A stretch of 64,000 nucleotides of DNA from Planctomycetaceae bacterium (GCA_017795105.1 CP051247.1:806001-870000); one strand, 5' to 3'. Shown: positions 17,042-26,801, counted from the first letter of the stretch. Translations and numbers: made by a program. The notes: generated from the letters alone by a model not told the origin.

Positions 17042-19174
17042 ATGTCTCTCGACCCCTACTCACTGTGTCCGTGCGAGAGCGGAAAGAAACTGAAGTTCTG
17101 CTGTGCCGATATCGCCAGCGATATGATGAAGGCCCTGCAACTTCACGAGAGCGGCCAGTCTCGCGCTGCGCTGAAGATTCTGGAGAAATTGCACGCCGCC
17201 CAGCCAGCCCGCGCCTGGGTCGCCACGTCTCTGGCCGGAGTTCATCTCTTCCTGGAAAACCCGGACGCTGCAAGGCACGCTCTACGCGATCTTCTGCAGG
17301 AATCCCCGGACCATCCGCTGGCCCGCATTCTCGATGCAACCGCTGCTCTCGATGTCGACGGCTACGAAGATGCCCGTCCGACGATTCACCGCGCTTTCAC
17401 TAAGGGCGTGAAGTATCACCCCGAGATGATCGGCAGCCTGGCAGCCGGAATCGCATCGGCTCTCTACGAAGACGACAAGTTCGTCGCCGCCCGGCAGCAT
17501 CTCGCGTTCGCCATGCGGTTCGTGCGGGATGAGGATCGTCAGCAGGTCTTCATGCGACTGCTCGATTTCGATGGCGAGCAAAGCGTTCCTTACCCACTGC
17601 GCGGCGTGCATAACCTTCGTCCGCTCGACTTCAGCGAAGACGACGACAAATTATTCCGCAAGTCGATTGGCCTGAATGCACTCGGCTGCTGGCATGAATC
17701 AGCAGCCGTGGCTCGTCAACTGCTCGAAGATCACCCCGACAGTGCCGAACTCTGGTACGATATCGGCATGCTGCATGCCTGGGATGGCGAACAGTCTGTG
17801 GCGGCCGAAGCGCTCCACAAGGCCGCTGATCTGGCCAAAGATCGGGAATTCGCGATTTCCTGCGAAACGCTCGCTCAGCTGTTCGACCTGGAAGCATCGC
17901 AGACTGAGGAGATGCTGCGGCACTTCGAAGTCGAGTCGATGTCGAAACTGCTCAGCAGTCTTGACGAGATGCCTCGCCTCGTTCGGGATCATCGCAGCGA
18001 CGAACCCGATGTCGATGCGGTCACCTACAGCATTCTCGATCGAGAACCGGCGGCCGTGGCTGCGAATGAAACTCCAAGCCTCGACAGCATGCCCGTTGTG
18101 ATCGGCTTTCTTGTCTGCACCGACCGCGATGAGTTCGGACAGGACCAGCCACTTTGCCACCTGGCCGTGGAGAGCGAGTCGTCGGACGAAGTCCTGTCGA
18201 TGCTCGACAACGTGCTCGGCAAGCCGATCGAAAAATACCGTGGCGAACAGTTCGACAGCGTGACCTATTCGCAGTGGGCCGATTACCGCGGACTGTATCG
18301 GCAGTATTATTTTCCGCCGGAAACGCCCGCTCGCACCCGTGCTCAGATTGGCAAACAGAACTGGGAATCGATCCTCGAAGACAAATGGCCAGGCCGCCCA
18401 CTGCAGGCGCTTGAAGGGAAGACCCCCTCGGAAGTCAAAGGTGATGAGAACTTCACCGTTCGTCTGGCCGCTGCCCTGAATGTGCTCGATGCGTTCGCCG
18501 ATCGCTACAATTTCCAGATCGACCTGCCGAAGATGCGAGAGAAATTCGAGCTTCCGGCAATCGAGCCCTACCCCGTAAAGGACGATCAGGAATTGAGTTC
18601 CTGCGAAGTCCTGCAGATGCTGCGGATTCCGGTCGAATCGCTGACCGACAGCCAGGCGGTCATGCTGCTGAATCGTTCGCAGCTGATTCAACATGCCGGC
18701 TTCATGGAGAAAGTCCTCTGCGACGTTCTGAAGCGCGACAACGTTGTCGACTCGCAACGAATGCCGCAGATCTGGCATGCCTACATCGATTTGGCTCGTG
18801 ACAAGTACGACCGCGACGAGGCACTGGCTCGCATCGAACAGGCCAAGGAATGGTCGCAGCGATCCGGCCAGAAGTTTGAGGACTCGCTCCAGTGGGAAAT
18901 GCGTCAGTTGCAGTTCCTGGTGATCGATCCGAAAGACGAGAGTCTGCAGCCGTTCCTGAAAGAGATGCATCAGAAGTACCTCCGCAAACTGCCCGAGCTC
19001 GAAGAAGCGATCATTGCTTATCTGAATGAGCATGACATCGAGCCTCCCTGGAGCCCGTCGGGGGGAGTCGTGGTCGCCGGATCGATGTCCTCGGCAATCG
19101 CCAAAGATCCCTGGGCACCAGAAAGTGCTCAGCCAGCCGGCGGTGGAAAACTCTGGCTGCCCGGACAGGATTGA
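17042..19174 (+). CDS. SEC-C motif protein with TPR-like repeats
   Basis: 710 aa, no signal peptide. The N-terminus carries a SEC-C zinc motif: DPYSLCPCESGKKLKFCC, Cys9, Cys11, Cys20, Cys21. Residues about 30-290 read as helical TPR-like repeats (ALKILEKLHAAQP, ARHALRDLLQESPDHP, AAVARQLLEDHPDSAELWYD). The middle and C-terminal parts are helical with no recognised domain, ending in a short linker. SEC-C motifs occur at the end of SecA, where they bind SecB and ribosomes; here it is N-terminal on a repeat scaffold, suggesting a cytoplasmic adaptor (inference). It heads a compact plus-strand run: ribD starts five bases after its stop. Confidence 0.8.
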   Translation: MSLDPYSLCPCESGKKLKFCCADIASDMMKALQLHESGQSRAALKILEKLHAAQPARAWVATSLAGVHLFLENPDAARHALRDLLQESPDHPLARILDATAALDVDGYEDARPTIHRAFTKGVKYHPEMIGSLAAGIASALYEDDKFVAARQHLAFAMRFVRDEDRQQVFMRLLDFDGEQSVPYPLRGVHNLRPLDFSEDDDKLFRKSIGLNALGCWHESAAVARQLLEDHPDSAELWYDIGMLHAWDGEQSVAAEALHKAADLAKDREFAISCETLAQLFDLEASQTEEMLRHFEVESMSKLLSSLDEMPRLVRDHRSDEPDVDAVTYSILDREPAAVAANETPSLDSMPVVIGFLVCTDRDEFGQDQPLCHLAVESESSDEVLSMLDNVLGKPIEKYRGEQFDSVTYSQWADYRGLYRQYYFPPETPARTRAQIGKQNWESILEDKWPGRPLQALEGKTPSEVKGDENFTVRLAAALNVLDAFADRYNFQIDLPKMREKFELPAIEPYPVKDDQELSSCEVLQMLRIPVESLTDSQAVMLLNRSQLIQHAGFMEKVLCDVLKRDNVVDSQRMPQIWHAYIDLARDKYDRDEALARIEQAKEWSQRSGQKFEDSLQWEMRQLQFLVIDPKDESLQPFLKEMHQKYLRKLPELEEAIIAYLNEHDIEPPWSPSGGVVVAGSMSSAIAKDPWAPESAQPAGGGKLWLPGQD

Positions 19175-19179
19175 GCTCC

Positions 19180-20301
19180 ATGAAATTTTCGACCCCGGCC
19201 GAGGTGATGCAGCACGCCTTGGCGCTGGCTCAACGGGGACGGGGATCCGTCGAACCCAATCCCATGGTCGGGGCCGTGATCGTCGATCGGGAATTGCGGC
19301 GGGTCTCAGAGGGCTACCACGCCCGTTTTGGAGGCCCGCACGCCGAAGCGATGGCCATCGCCGCAGCCGATGAGATTCCGCACGGTTCCAGCATCTACGT
19401 GACTTTGGAGCCCTGCGCCCATCACGGGAAGACGCCTCCCTGCGCGGAAGCGATTGTCCGCGCGGGAATCCGTCACGTGGTGATAGGCTCCCGCGATCCC
19501 GCCCGGCACGGCACCGTATCGGGTGTCAACGTTCTTCGCTCCGCGGGGATCACCGTCGAAACTGGACTGCTGGCCATTCCGTGCAAGTTGTTGATCCGCC
19601 CTTTCCGGAAGTTGAAACGAACGGGTCTGCCCTACATTCATGCCAAGTGGGCCATGACGCTCGACGGCCGAATCGCGACCCGGACCGGATCATCTCAGTG
19701 GATTTCCAATGAACAGTCTCGTGAGTATGTCCATCAGCTTCGTGGCGTCGTCGACGCGGTGGTCGTCGGCAAGGGAACCGCAGAAGCCGACAATCCCCAG
19801 CTGACGGCTCGCCCGCCGGGACCTCGAAATGCCACACGGATCGTCTTCGACACCCGCGCCACGCTTCGGCACGACAGCAAGCTCTTTCAGGCCGTGGACG
19901 ATTACCCGGTTCTGGTAGTCTGCGGAGAGAATGCTTCCGTCGAGAATATCTCACGTCTCGAGGCAGCAGGGGCAGAAGTCTTTCGTTCTCCCGTCGACGA
20001 AGAAGGCCGCCCCGATGTTGTGCCGGTCCTCGAACACCTGGGTCAACGAGAGATGACGAACCTGCTGATCGAAGGCGGAGCGGGCCTGCTGGGCTCGATG
20101 CTCGATCGAAATGCGATTGACGAGGTGCATGTCTTCATCGCTCCTAAACTGGTCGGCGGACGTCACGCACTGCCCTCAATAGGCGGAACCGGAATTGCCG
20201 AGATGCCGAATGCGATTCCGCTGGAACAGCTTCGGACGGACCGTTTCGGAGATGACCTGTTTGTCAGCGGCCTGGTCGGAAACAAGACGTACGATGAGTA
20301 A
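19180..20301 (+). CDS. ribD: Bifunctional riboflavin deaminase/reductase
   Basis: 373 aa. The deaminase domain (1-150) has the zinc site PHAEAMAI (His54, Glu56) and LEPCAHHGKTPPC (Cys79, Cys88), the RibD pattern. The reductase domain (150-373) has KWAMTLDGRIATRTGSSQWI and LLIEGGAGLLGSM. It deaminates the pyrimidine from GTP cyclohydrolase II and reduces the ribosyl side chain with NADPH in riboflavin synthesis. The start is the ATG at 19180; the TTG at 19171 overlaps the upstream stop. It ends inside the DUF1294 gene start (8-base overlap). No other rib gene is present here. Confidence 0.93.
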   Translation: MKFSTPAEVMQHALALAQRGRGSVEPNPMVGAVIVDRELRRVSEGYHARFGGPHAEAMAIAAADEIPHGSSIYVTLEPCAHHGKTPPCAEAIVRAGIRHVVIGSRDPARHGTVSGVNVLRSAGITVETGLLAIPCKLLIRPFRKLKRTGLPYIHAKWAMTLDGRIATRTGSSQWISNEQSREYVHQLRGVVDAVVVGKGTAEADNPQLTARPPGPRNATRIVFDTRATLRHDSKLFQAVDDYPVLVVCGENASVENISRLEAAGAEVFRSPVDEEGRPDVVPVLEHLGQREMTNLLIEGGAGLLGSMLDRNAIDEVHVFIAPKLVGGRHALPSIGGTGIAEMPNAIPLEQLRTDRFGDDLFVSGLVGNKTYDE

Positions 20302-20695
20302 GCCTATGACCGTCTGGATCAACCGACTCTGCATCTTCTGGCTCACAGCTGTCGTCGGAATCTACGCGGCGTACTGGACGAACTGGATTCCTTACTGGGA
20401 GGCGGGGGGCTACGCCGGAACCGTACTGATCGCCAGCCTGCTGGCCTTCCTGGCTCAGGGCCTCGACAAGTTTCAGGCACGAGGATCGGGACGTCGAATT
20501 CCGGAAATCTGGCTGCACTTGCTTGAACTGATCGGTGGCTGGCCGGGAGCCCACTTCGGACAGCAACTGTTTCGACACAAGACCTTCAAACCGTCCTACC
20601 GCAGGATGTTTGTCAGCGCGATCGTCATCCACATTACACTCCTGGGGATTTGCCTGTTCTACTTCGGCTCGACGACCGCCGAAACCACTCAGTGA
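20294..20695 (+). CDS. DUF1294 membrane protein
   Basis: 133 aa from MSKPMTVW. About four hydrophobic helices, with the family motif DKFQARGSGRRIPEIWLHL, then GGWPGAHFGQQLFRHKTFK, characteristic of DUF1294. Function unknown. The ATG overlaps the ribD stop by eight bases, so translation is coupled. A sulfatase gene begins 37 bases after its stop. An upstream in-frame ATG (20195) lies inside ribD and is not used here. Confidence 0.82.
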   Translation: MSKPMTVWINRLCIFWLTAVVGIYAAYWTNWIPYWEAGGYAGTVLIASLLAFLAQGLDKFQARGSGRRIPEIWLHLLELIGGWPGAHFGQQLFRHKTFKPSYRRMFVSAIVIHITLLGICLFYFGSTTAETTQ

Positions 20696-20732
20696 GTCCC
20701 CCGTATCTCCCAAGAACCCAAGGATCTGTTTG

Positions 20733-22316
20733 ATGCGATTCGCTCATTTCGCACTCTGTCTACTGGTGTTGATCACCTCCCCCCTTTTCACTGATGCAGC
20801 GGATCGAGCTTCCGAACGGCCCAATATCCTGTTCTGTATCGCCGATGACGCCTCGTTTCCGCACATGGGAGCGTACGGAACGGACTGGGTCGAGACACCC
20901 GGGTTTGATCGCGTTGCCCGGGAAGGCCTGCTTTTCAACCGCTGTTACACGCCCAATGCCAAATGTGCTCCTTCCCGTGCCTGTATTCTGACGGGACGGA
21001 ACTCGTGGCAGCTCGAAGAAGCCTGCAATCACTGGTGCTTCTTCCCGCCCAAGTTTGGGACTTACGCCGAAGCGCTCGAACAGCACGGCTATCATGTTGG
21101 CAAGACCGGGAAAGGGTGGGCTCCGGGCATCGCCAAAGACGAGAAGGGACGACGCCGGAACATGACCGGCAAAGGCTACGACCAACTCAAGACAACGCCG
21201 CCCGCGAAACAGATTTCCAACAACGATTACGCCGGCAACTTTGCCGCCTTTTTGGAAGACCGGCCGGAAGGAACCCCGTTCTGCTTCTGGTACGGTTCGA
21301 CCGAGCCGCATCGCGGCTACGAATACGGAGCCGGGATCAAGTACGGTGGAAAGTTTCTGGATCAGATCGACGAAGTTCCCGACTTCTGGCCCGACAGCAC
21401 GGTCACGCGAACCGACATGCTCGACTATGCCTTTGAGATCGAGTATTTCGACCAGCATCTTGCCGAGATGCTTAGCGAACTTGATCAACAGGGGCTCCTG
21501 GAGAACACGATCGTCGTCGTAACTGCCGACAACGGGATGCCCTTTCCGCGAATCAAAGGGCAGGAATACGAGCTTTCGAATCACCTGTCTCTGGCCATCA
21601 TGTGGCCAGCTGGCATCAGGAATCCCGGCCGGACGATCGATGACTTTGTGAGCTTTATCGATTTCGCTCCAACGTTTCTGGAAGTGGCCGGCGTCGACCG
21701 TGAGAAAACGTCGATGCAGCCGATTACCGGCGAGTCACTCGTCCCGATTTTCGAATCGGAGAAATCCGGTCAGGTGCTGCCGAGTCGCGATTCGGTTCTC
21801 ATCGGCAAGGAACGGCACGATATCGGTCGGCCGGACGATCAGGGGTATCCGATTCGGGGCATCGTAAAAGGGGACTTCCTGTACCTGAAGAACTTCAAGC
21901 CGGATCGCTGGCCAGCCGGAAATCCTGAAACCGGTTACCTCAATACCGATGGAAGTCCGACGAAAACTGAAATTCTCAGCCTCCGCACGCAGCCGGAACT
22001 CAAGCACTATTGGGAACTCTCGTTCGGCAAACGTCCCGAGGAAGAACTGTTCAACATCGCGAACGATCCGGCCTGCATGGTGAATCTGGCCGAGCACGAC
22101 GACTACCAGAAAACAAAGACGGAACTGCGGGAAGAAATGGTCTCCAAGCTCAAACAACAAGGCGACCCCCGCATCAACGGAAACGGCGACGTGTTCGATG
22201 AGTATCCGTACGCGAACTCGGGCGAGCGTAACTTTCATGAACGCCACATGAGCGGCGAGAAACTCAAAGCCGGCTGGGTCAACCCGAGTGACTTTGAAGC
22301 CGAGCCACTCGATTGA
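20733..22316 (+). CDS. Secreted sulfatase, heparan N-sulfatase-like
   Basis: 527 aa. Signal peptide about 1-23 (FALCLLVLITSPLFTDAA). Catalytic core: RPNILFCIADDASFPHMGAYG, then C78-A-P-S-R with LTGRNSW (formylglycine site), GKTGKGWAPG, and VVTADNGMPFPRIKGQEYE with the second metal-binding Asp-Asn pair. The pattern fits N-sulfoglucosamine sulfohydrolase-like sulfatases acting on sulfated polysaccharides outside the cytoplasm. The frame is open far upstream but the ATG at 20733 begins the signal peptide. It ends a plus-strand run with the SEC-C protein, ribD and DUF1294. Confidence 0.9.
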   Translation: MRFAHFALCLLVLITSPLFTDAADRASERPNILFCIADDASFPHMGAYGTDWVETPGFDRVAREGLLFNRCYTPNAKCAPSRACILTGRNSWQLEEACNHWCFFPPKFGTYAEALEQHGYHVGKTGKGWAPGIAKDEKGRRRNMTGKGYDQLKTTPPAKQISNNDYAGNFAAFLEDRPEGTPFCFWYGSTEPHRGYEYGAGIKYGGKFLDQIDEVPDFWPDSTVTRTDMLDYAFEIEYFDQHLAEMLSELDQQGLLENTIVVVTADNGMPFPRIKGQEYELSNHLSLAIMWPAGIRNPGRTIDDFVSFIDFAPTFLEVAGVDREKTSMQPITGESLVPIFESEKSGQVLPSRDSVLIGKERHDIGRPDDQGYPIRGIVKGDFLYLKNFKPDRWPAGNPETGYLNTDGSPTKTEILSLRTQPELKHYWELSFGKRPEEELFNIANDPACMVNLAEHDDYQKTKTELREEMVSKLKQQGDPRINGNGDVFDEYPYANSGERNFHERHMSGEKLKAGWVNPSDFEAEPLD

Positions 22317-22388
22317 CATCTCCAATTCCGAAGCAGCCGACCGGCCCCCAAAGGTCGGTCGGGCCGCACTTCGCCAGCAGAGTCGCCG

Positions 22389-22682
22389 TCACGGGGACCA
22401 GAACAGCGCGGGATCTTTCACTTTGAGCTGCTCAAGTCGGTCCTCGGCATTGTCGACGGCGGGAAGATCGGAATAGAACATCGCCGCAGCGTCGATCCCC
22501 TGCTCTTCCCGTGCCTGCATCTCGGCCTGCACCTGCGGATCTTGCGCGAGTTGCGGCAACCAGACCAGCCAGATCGCCGAGAGAACTGCGCTGAACACAG
22601 CGAGAACAAGCCCCCCCAGCAACCGGGCCGGCCCCGGTTCCGGATGCGTCTCGCTCTTAGTTGAGCAGTTGCTGAGCAGCAT
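22389..22682 (-). CDS. Small single-pass membrane protein
   Basis: 97 aa from ATG at 22682; a TTG at 22700 is also in frame. One hydrophobic helix (about LLGGLVLAVFSAVLSAIWLVW) is followed by an acidic tail with EMQAREEQGIDAAAMF. No family recognised. It overlaps the 3' end of the yeiH-like gene by 26 bases and is probably co-translated with it. Confidence 0.5.
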   Translation of the reverse strand: MLLSNCSTKSETHPEPGPARLLGGLVLAVFSAVLSAIWLVWLPQLAQDPQVQAEMQAREEQGIDAAAMFYSDLPAVDNAEDRLEQLKVKDPALFWSP

Positions 22683-24087
22683 CGGAGAAGACGACCTCAA
22701 ACATGAGCCAGGACATGAACAGCGTCAGGATCAGATTCAACGACTGACCGCACACATAGAGCACCAGCGGCTTGCTGCCGACGAGGAACTTCGCCAGGTC
22801 TCTGAAATTCGACTCCAGCCCGATACTGACGAACGCCAGACAGAAGAACCAGCCACGAAGAACCTTCGTGCAGTCCCCTTTCATCGCGTCAACAACCGCC
22901 TGCTGACTTTCTCCCATGCCATAGATCCAGGAGAAGATCAGCGAGGCCGCCATAAAACCGAGGACGAACTTCGGGAACCGATGCCAGATTTCCGAAACCT
23001 GCGGGCGGGCGGACGTCGAATCCTTCTCCACGCAGCTGACCCAGTAAACGGCAACGCCGAACGCGGTGACGCCGATGAGAATGTTCTGAATCATCTTGAT
23101 GGTAACGGCTACGTCCCGTGCGGCATCGCCAAGCATCGTTCCGGCCACAGCGACCGCTCCGGTGGAGTCGATCGTTCCGCCAATCCACGCCCCCCCAACG
23201 ATGGGACTGAGGCCGATCGCTTTGATCAATGCCGGCAGCACGATCATCATGATGACCGTAAAGGAGAGCGAGAGACCGATTGCGAAGGACAGTTCTTCTT
23301 TCTTCGCCCGGCAGGCCGCTGCGGTGGCGATGGCGGCGGAAACACCGCAGACCGACATATCCGCGGAGATCACCATGTTGAGTGATTTCGATTCGAGCTT
23401 CAGAACTTTCTGGCCAAAGATGTAGGTCGAAATCAGGACGATCGGCGTCACCACCCAGGCGATGCAGATTCCGGGAACCCCGAGTGCGATCAGCTTGCTG
23501 ATGAGCACTTCAGCCCCGAGCAGCACGAGCCCGGTTTTGATAAAAAACTCGGTCATCAGAGCAGGCTTCACAAAGCCCGGCGTCCCGACCGTATTACTGA
23601 TCAACAGGCCGATTCCGAGCGCCCAGAGAGCGTATTCGAGATTGTACTGTTTGACGACCACCTGCCCTGTCGCGACGTAAGCAATGAGTGCCAGCAGGAA
23701 GACAAACCAGTATCCCCCCGCAAATCGGATAAACGAGCGGCCCATAACCTGAGCACCAAGCCCGAAAAGCCCGAGACTGAGCAGGAATATGGTGATAATT
23801 CCCTGCACGGAACTCTTGCCGGGAGTAAGCGAAATCGCATCGAGAGGATTGCTCGTCCAGGAGCCGGGTTTGCTGAACCAGCCTTTCAGCGGACTGACCA
23901 GCCCTTCTTCTCCGGAGACCAGACCGAGGCCGGATTGCGTAATCAGCCAGGCTGCCCCCAGAATGATGACGCCGAGATAGATGGCCCACCAGTCTTCCGA
24001 TTTCCGAAACTGTTCGGTCCAGGGACGTTGTGTCGTGGTGACGATGTTGTCGTTGTCGGCATCTTGAGAACGTGGCGAATCGTTCAT
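22657..24087 (-). CDS. YeiH-like putative sulfate exporter family transporter
   Basis: 476 aa with about eleven hydrophobic helices. Family signatures: GIGLLISNTVG, KTGLVLLGAEVLISKLIALG, the SADMSVCGVSAAIATAAACRA segment and GGTIDSTGAVAVAGTM, as in YeiH (UPF0324) proteins. The family is annotated as putative sulfate exporters; the evidence for the substrate is thin. Relevant here because three sulfatases in the window would release sulfate (inference). The N-terminal 90 residues are an extra hydrophilic and loop region compared with the E. coli protein. It lies downstream of the KaiC-like ATPase with 107 bases between. Confidence 0.85.
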   Translation of the reverse strand: MNDSPRSQDADNDNIVTTTQRPWTEQFRKSEDWWAIYLGVIILGAAWLITQSGLGLVSGEEGLVSPLKGWFSKPGSWTSNPLDAISLTPGKSSVQGIITIFLLSLGLFGLGAQVMGRSFIRFAGGYWFVFLLALIAYVATGQVVVKQYNLEYALWALGIGLLISNTVGTPGFVKPALMTEFFIKTGLVLLGAEVLISKLIALGVPGICIAWVVTPIVLISTYIFGQKVLKLESKSLNMVISADMSVCGVSAAIATAAACRAKKEELSFAIGLSLSFTVIMMIVLPALIKAIGLSPIVGGAWIGGTIDSTGAVAVAGTMLGDAARDVAVTIKMIQNILIGVTAFGVAVYWVSCVEKDSTSARPQVSEIWHRFPKFVLGFMAASLIFSWIYGMGESQQAVVDAMKGDCTKVLRGWFFCLAFVSIGLESNFRDLAKFLVGSKPLVLYVCGQSLNLILTLFMSWLMFEVVFSDAAQQLLN

Positions 24088-24194
24088 CGTGAATGGTGTC
24101 TCGTCTCTGCGGGAAGGATTATGAGGGGGGATTCCGAGCCTCTCCGAAAAGCTCTTTCCATTCGTCGGTGTTAGAGCAACGCTCCGGAGGGACG

Positions 24195-25082
24195 CTACTG
24201 AAGTGTAATCCCTTTCTCCCCGATCGTGTAAGGGATAATTGATTCATCACACGGGCTGCCGCGATGCTTGGCCACGTGCAGCGCCCGCCCCATCTTCATG
24301 CCTTCGCGAATCTTGCCCATCAAAATAATCGTGTTGGCGTTGGAGAGAATGTCTCCCGAATCGAGCGGCCGGCTGAGCAGATCTTCCAGCATCACCTCTT
24401 TGGTCGTACAGAGAATCAGCCCCGTAAGAGCCTTGTTCGAGTAGGCGTGCTTGTGCACGGCCTCGGCATTCTCGCGGTAGTGAACCCGCAGTAGATCCCG
24501 AGCGACCCATTCGGAGTCTTTCCGGAGAATCTGATTGTGAATGTATTCAAAGATCTCGAACTGAAACGATTCACTCGGCCGGTCGGTCGGTTCAATGCCA
24601 TCGACGACACAGCGACGGACGCCATGGACGAAGTTGCCGTAGAAAAAGCGAATTGTGATGTCGAGCTTACGGGTCAGGTCCGCCTGCCACTCGCGATACT
24701 CATCCGGATCGAGATCGTCCCGCGTGACGCGGCGACCCATATTGAAAAACGGATGAGCGGTATCGAACCGTGACTTCTCCCGATCCCAGAGATCATTCGG
24801 ATCGGCCAGTCGTTCGAGCGGCATCTCCCGGAGATTCCAGTCGGCAATTCGCTGTGCATAGTCGGCATGGTTCTGCGAATCGCCCCGAGCCGTCATGTCG
24901 AAGAAGATGCCCCGCTCTCCTTCCTGCTCGGTGCCGGCATTGGCAAACTGTATTCCGAGTTGCGACTTCCCGATCCCGGTCGCCCCCAGGACGACAGTCA
25001 ACGTGCCGGGAAGAAGGCCGCCGCCGAGAAGATGATCGAGTTCAGAACAACCGGTGGAAACGCGCAAAGATGCATCGGCCAT
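24195..25082 (-). CDS. Single-domain KaiC/RAD55-like RecA-fold ATPase
   Basis: 295 aa from MADASLRVSTG; a GTG at 25124 would add 14 residues. The KaiC layout is clear: GCSELDHLLGGGLLPG, Walker A GATGIGKSQ, a Walker B strand VRRCVVDGIEP, and the KaiC C-terminal pattern NTIILMGKIREGMKMGRALH followed by KHRGSPCDESIIPY. One RecA domain only. Such proteins act in signalling switches or DNA-related processes; the partner is unknown. It follows an FHA/Ser-Thr kinase gene by 141 bases on the same strand, suggesting a joint signalling unit (inference). No ribosome-binding site stands out at the chosen start. Confidence 0.85.
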   Translation of the reverse strand: MADASLRVSTGCSELDHLLGGGLLPGTLTVVLGATGIGKSQLGIQFANAGTEQEGERGIFFDMTARGDSQNHADYAQRIADWNLREMPLERLADPNDLWDREKSRFDTAHPFFNMGRRVTRDDLDPDEYREWQADLTRKLDITIRFFYGNFVHGVRRCVVDGIEPTDRPSESFQFEIFEYIHNQILRKDSEWVARDLLRVHYRENAEAVHKHAYSNKALTGLILCTTKEVMLEDLLSRPLDSGDILSNANTIILMGKIREGMKMGRALHVAKHRGSPCDESIIPYTIGEKGITLQ

Positions 25083-25223
25083 GAAGGAGGGAACTTTCGG
25101 AATCCATATGCAGGAAGCAATCACTGAACGGCAGATCGTCTGCCGACATCAGAGTAAAGCAATCCCCGTCTCGGTCAATCGACTGCGGCGATGACGAGCA
25201 GAAGCTTCGGCTTTCCGAAAGGG

Positions 25224-26801
25224 TCAGTGCAGATCCCGTGCAGCCGAGGTGTCCCCGGGAATGCCGGTCGCAATCCCGGAAGCCTGCGGAGGTTCAAGCA
25301 CGGTGTGATCATCGCCCATGCGATCGTTGCTCGACATGGCCTGCAGCGACGAGGCCACATTGGCCGGGATCCTCTGGAGATAGTGCTTCTTCTTCGGATC
25401 GGCCAGACGGAAGCTGGCGTGGTTGGTCCGCTTCTTGATCAGATGCTCGAAATCAAACTCGACATGCACATCGCCGGATGCCAGAGGACGCAAAGCATCA
25501 GCCAGTTCGCGCCCGGATATAAAACGATCTTCCGGAGATTTCGCCATACAGCGTTCGACAATAGCCGAGACCTCTTCGGGCACCTGAGGGTTCAGCTTCG
25601 AAGCCGAGCGACATGGCAACGATCGATGGGCATTGATTTTCTCCCGCGTCGACGCACCGGCGAACGGAACTTCCGCAGTGAGAGCGAAGAACAACGAGCA
25701 TCCCAGGCTGTAAAGATCGGCTCGATGATCAATCTTGTAGCTGTCGTAAGACTGTTCCGGGGAGATGTAGTCGGCCGTGCCGAGACAGTCGTTCCCCATT
25801 TGAGCAGCCAGGCTTAACTCCTGCGGATCATCGCCGACGAAGACGAGCCCGAAATCGCAAATCTTGGCATGCCCGTCGGCTGCCACGAGAATGTTCGCCG
25901 GCTTGACATCACGATGAATGAGCTTGTTCTGGTGAATATGATCGAGTGCGAGAGCCGCCTGAAAACCGATATGGCAAACCAGTCCCGGATCGAGGGGCCC
26001 GTCGCGCTGGACCAGCTCCTGCAGGTTGATCGACTCGAACAGCTCCATCAGCAGATACTCGACATCCGACCGATGCTGGTAATCGAGCACTTCCACGATA
26101 TGTGGATTCCGCAATCGGTTTCCGGCCTTTCCTTCGAACAGAAATCGCGTTCGTAATTCATCCTGCTCGACGCGAGCGGTGGCCGTGCGGCGTGTCAGCA
26201 CCTTAAGCGCATGTCGGCTTTGAGTGCGACCATCTTCAACAACATAGAGCCAGCCCATGCCTCCGGTTCCGAGGATGCCGAGGACACGGTATTCGTCGAT
26301 AAAAAACCCCTGTCGAGTTTCATCGACAAGGGTGGTTTCGAGTGTAAAAACAAAGCTGCCGATACGGATTTCGTCGCCGTGCTTGAGACGAGCCGACTTA
26401 ACCTTGAGGCCGTTGACGACCGTGCCAATTCTTGATCGAAGATCCCAGATCCGGAAGCCCCGCCCGTCCAGCGTCAGCACGCAATGAGACGGTTCGATAT
26501 TGTTCGCCTTCAACTGCAGATTGCAGGAGTCGTGAGAACCGATGAGCGTCGTGGTTCGGAGAATGTTCTTCCGGACCGGCTTTCCCTGATTGCAGCGATA
26601 GACCAATTCAGCTCGATGATGCTGGCTTCCCGTCGGGAGGCCAGGCGTCGAGGCAGCGATCTTGACCTGGTCATCCGAATTTGAAGTGTCCAATCCGTGG
26701 TACCGTCCTTCAGAAAGGTGGAACATTTGACAGGAGTGTTCTCTCAGACCGGGAGCGCTCCCATCAGGATGCGAAGACCTCGCATATGAAAACCTCTTCA
26801 T
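25224..26801 (-). CDS. FHA domain Ser/Thr protein kinase
   Basis: 525 aa. The start at 26801 is preferred because AGG lies about five bases upstream; a TTG at 26834 and an ATG at 26726 are alternatives. Residues about 64-155 form an FHA domain (IGSHDSCNLQL, PSHCVLTL, IWDLRSRIGTVVNG). Residues about 169-430 are a Hanks kinase: GILGTGGMGWLY, Lys200 in HALKVLT, HRDVKPANILV, CDFGLVF, TADYISPEQS. No membrane segment is seen after the kinase, so it is cytosolic. FHA domains bind phosphothreonine, so autophosphorylation or partner binding is plausible. The KaiC-like ATPase is its nearest downstream neighbour. Confidence 0.9.
   Translation of the reverse strand: MKRFSYARSSHPDGSAPGLREHSCQMFHLSEGRYHGLDTSNSDDQVKIAASTPGLPTGSQHHRAELVYRCNQGKPVRKNILRTTTLIGSHDSCNLQLKANNIEPSHCVLTLDGRGFRIWDLRSRIGTVVNGLKVKSARLKHGDEIRIGSFVFTLETTLVDETRQGFFIDEYRVLGILGTGGMGWLYVVEDGRTQSRHALKVLTRRTATARVEQDELRTRFLFEGKAGNRLRNPHIVEVLDYQHRSDVEYLLMELFESINLQELVQRDGPLDPGLVCHIGFQAALALDHIHQNKLIHRDVKPANILVAADGHAKICDFGLVFVGDDPQELSLAAQMGNDCLGTADYISPEQSYDSYKIDHRADLYSLGCSLFFALTAEVPFAGASTREKINAHRSLPCRSASKLNPQVPEEVSAIVERCMAKSPEDRFISGRELADALRPLASGDVHVEFDFEHLIKKRTNHASFRLADPKKKHYLQRIPANVASSLQAMSSNDRMGDDHTVLEPPQASGIATGIPGDTSAARDLH

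Noticed and set aside
17699..19033. 444-codon minus-strand frame antisense to the SEC-C/TPR gene
   Set aside because: High G+C codon bias opens the opposite frame. The plus-strand protein has a clear motif and operon context.
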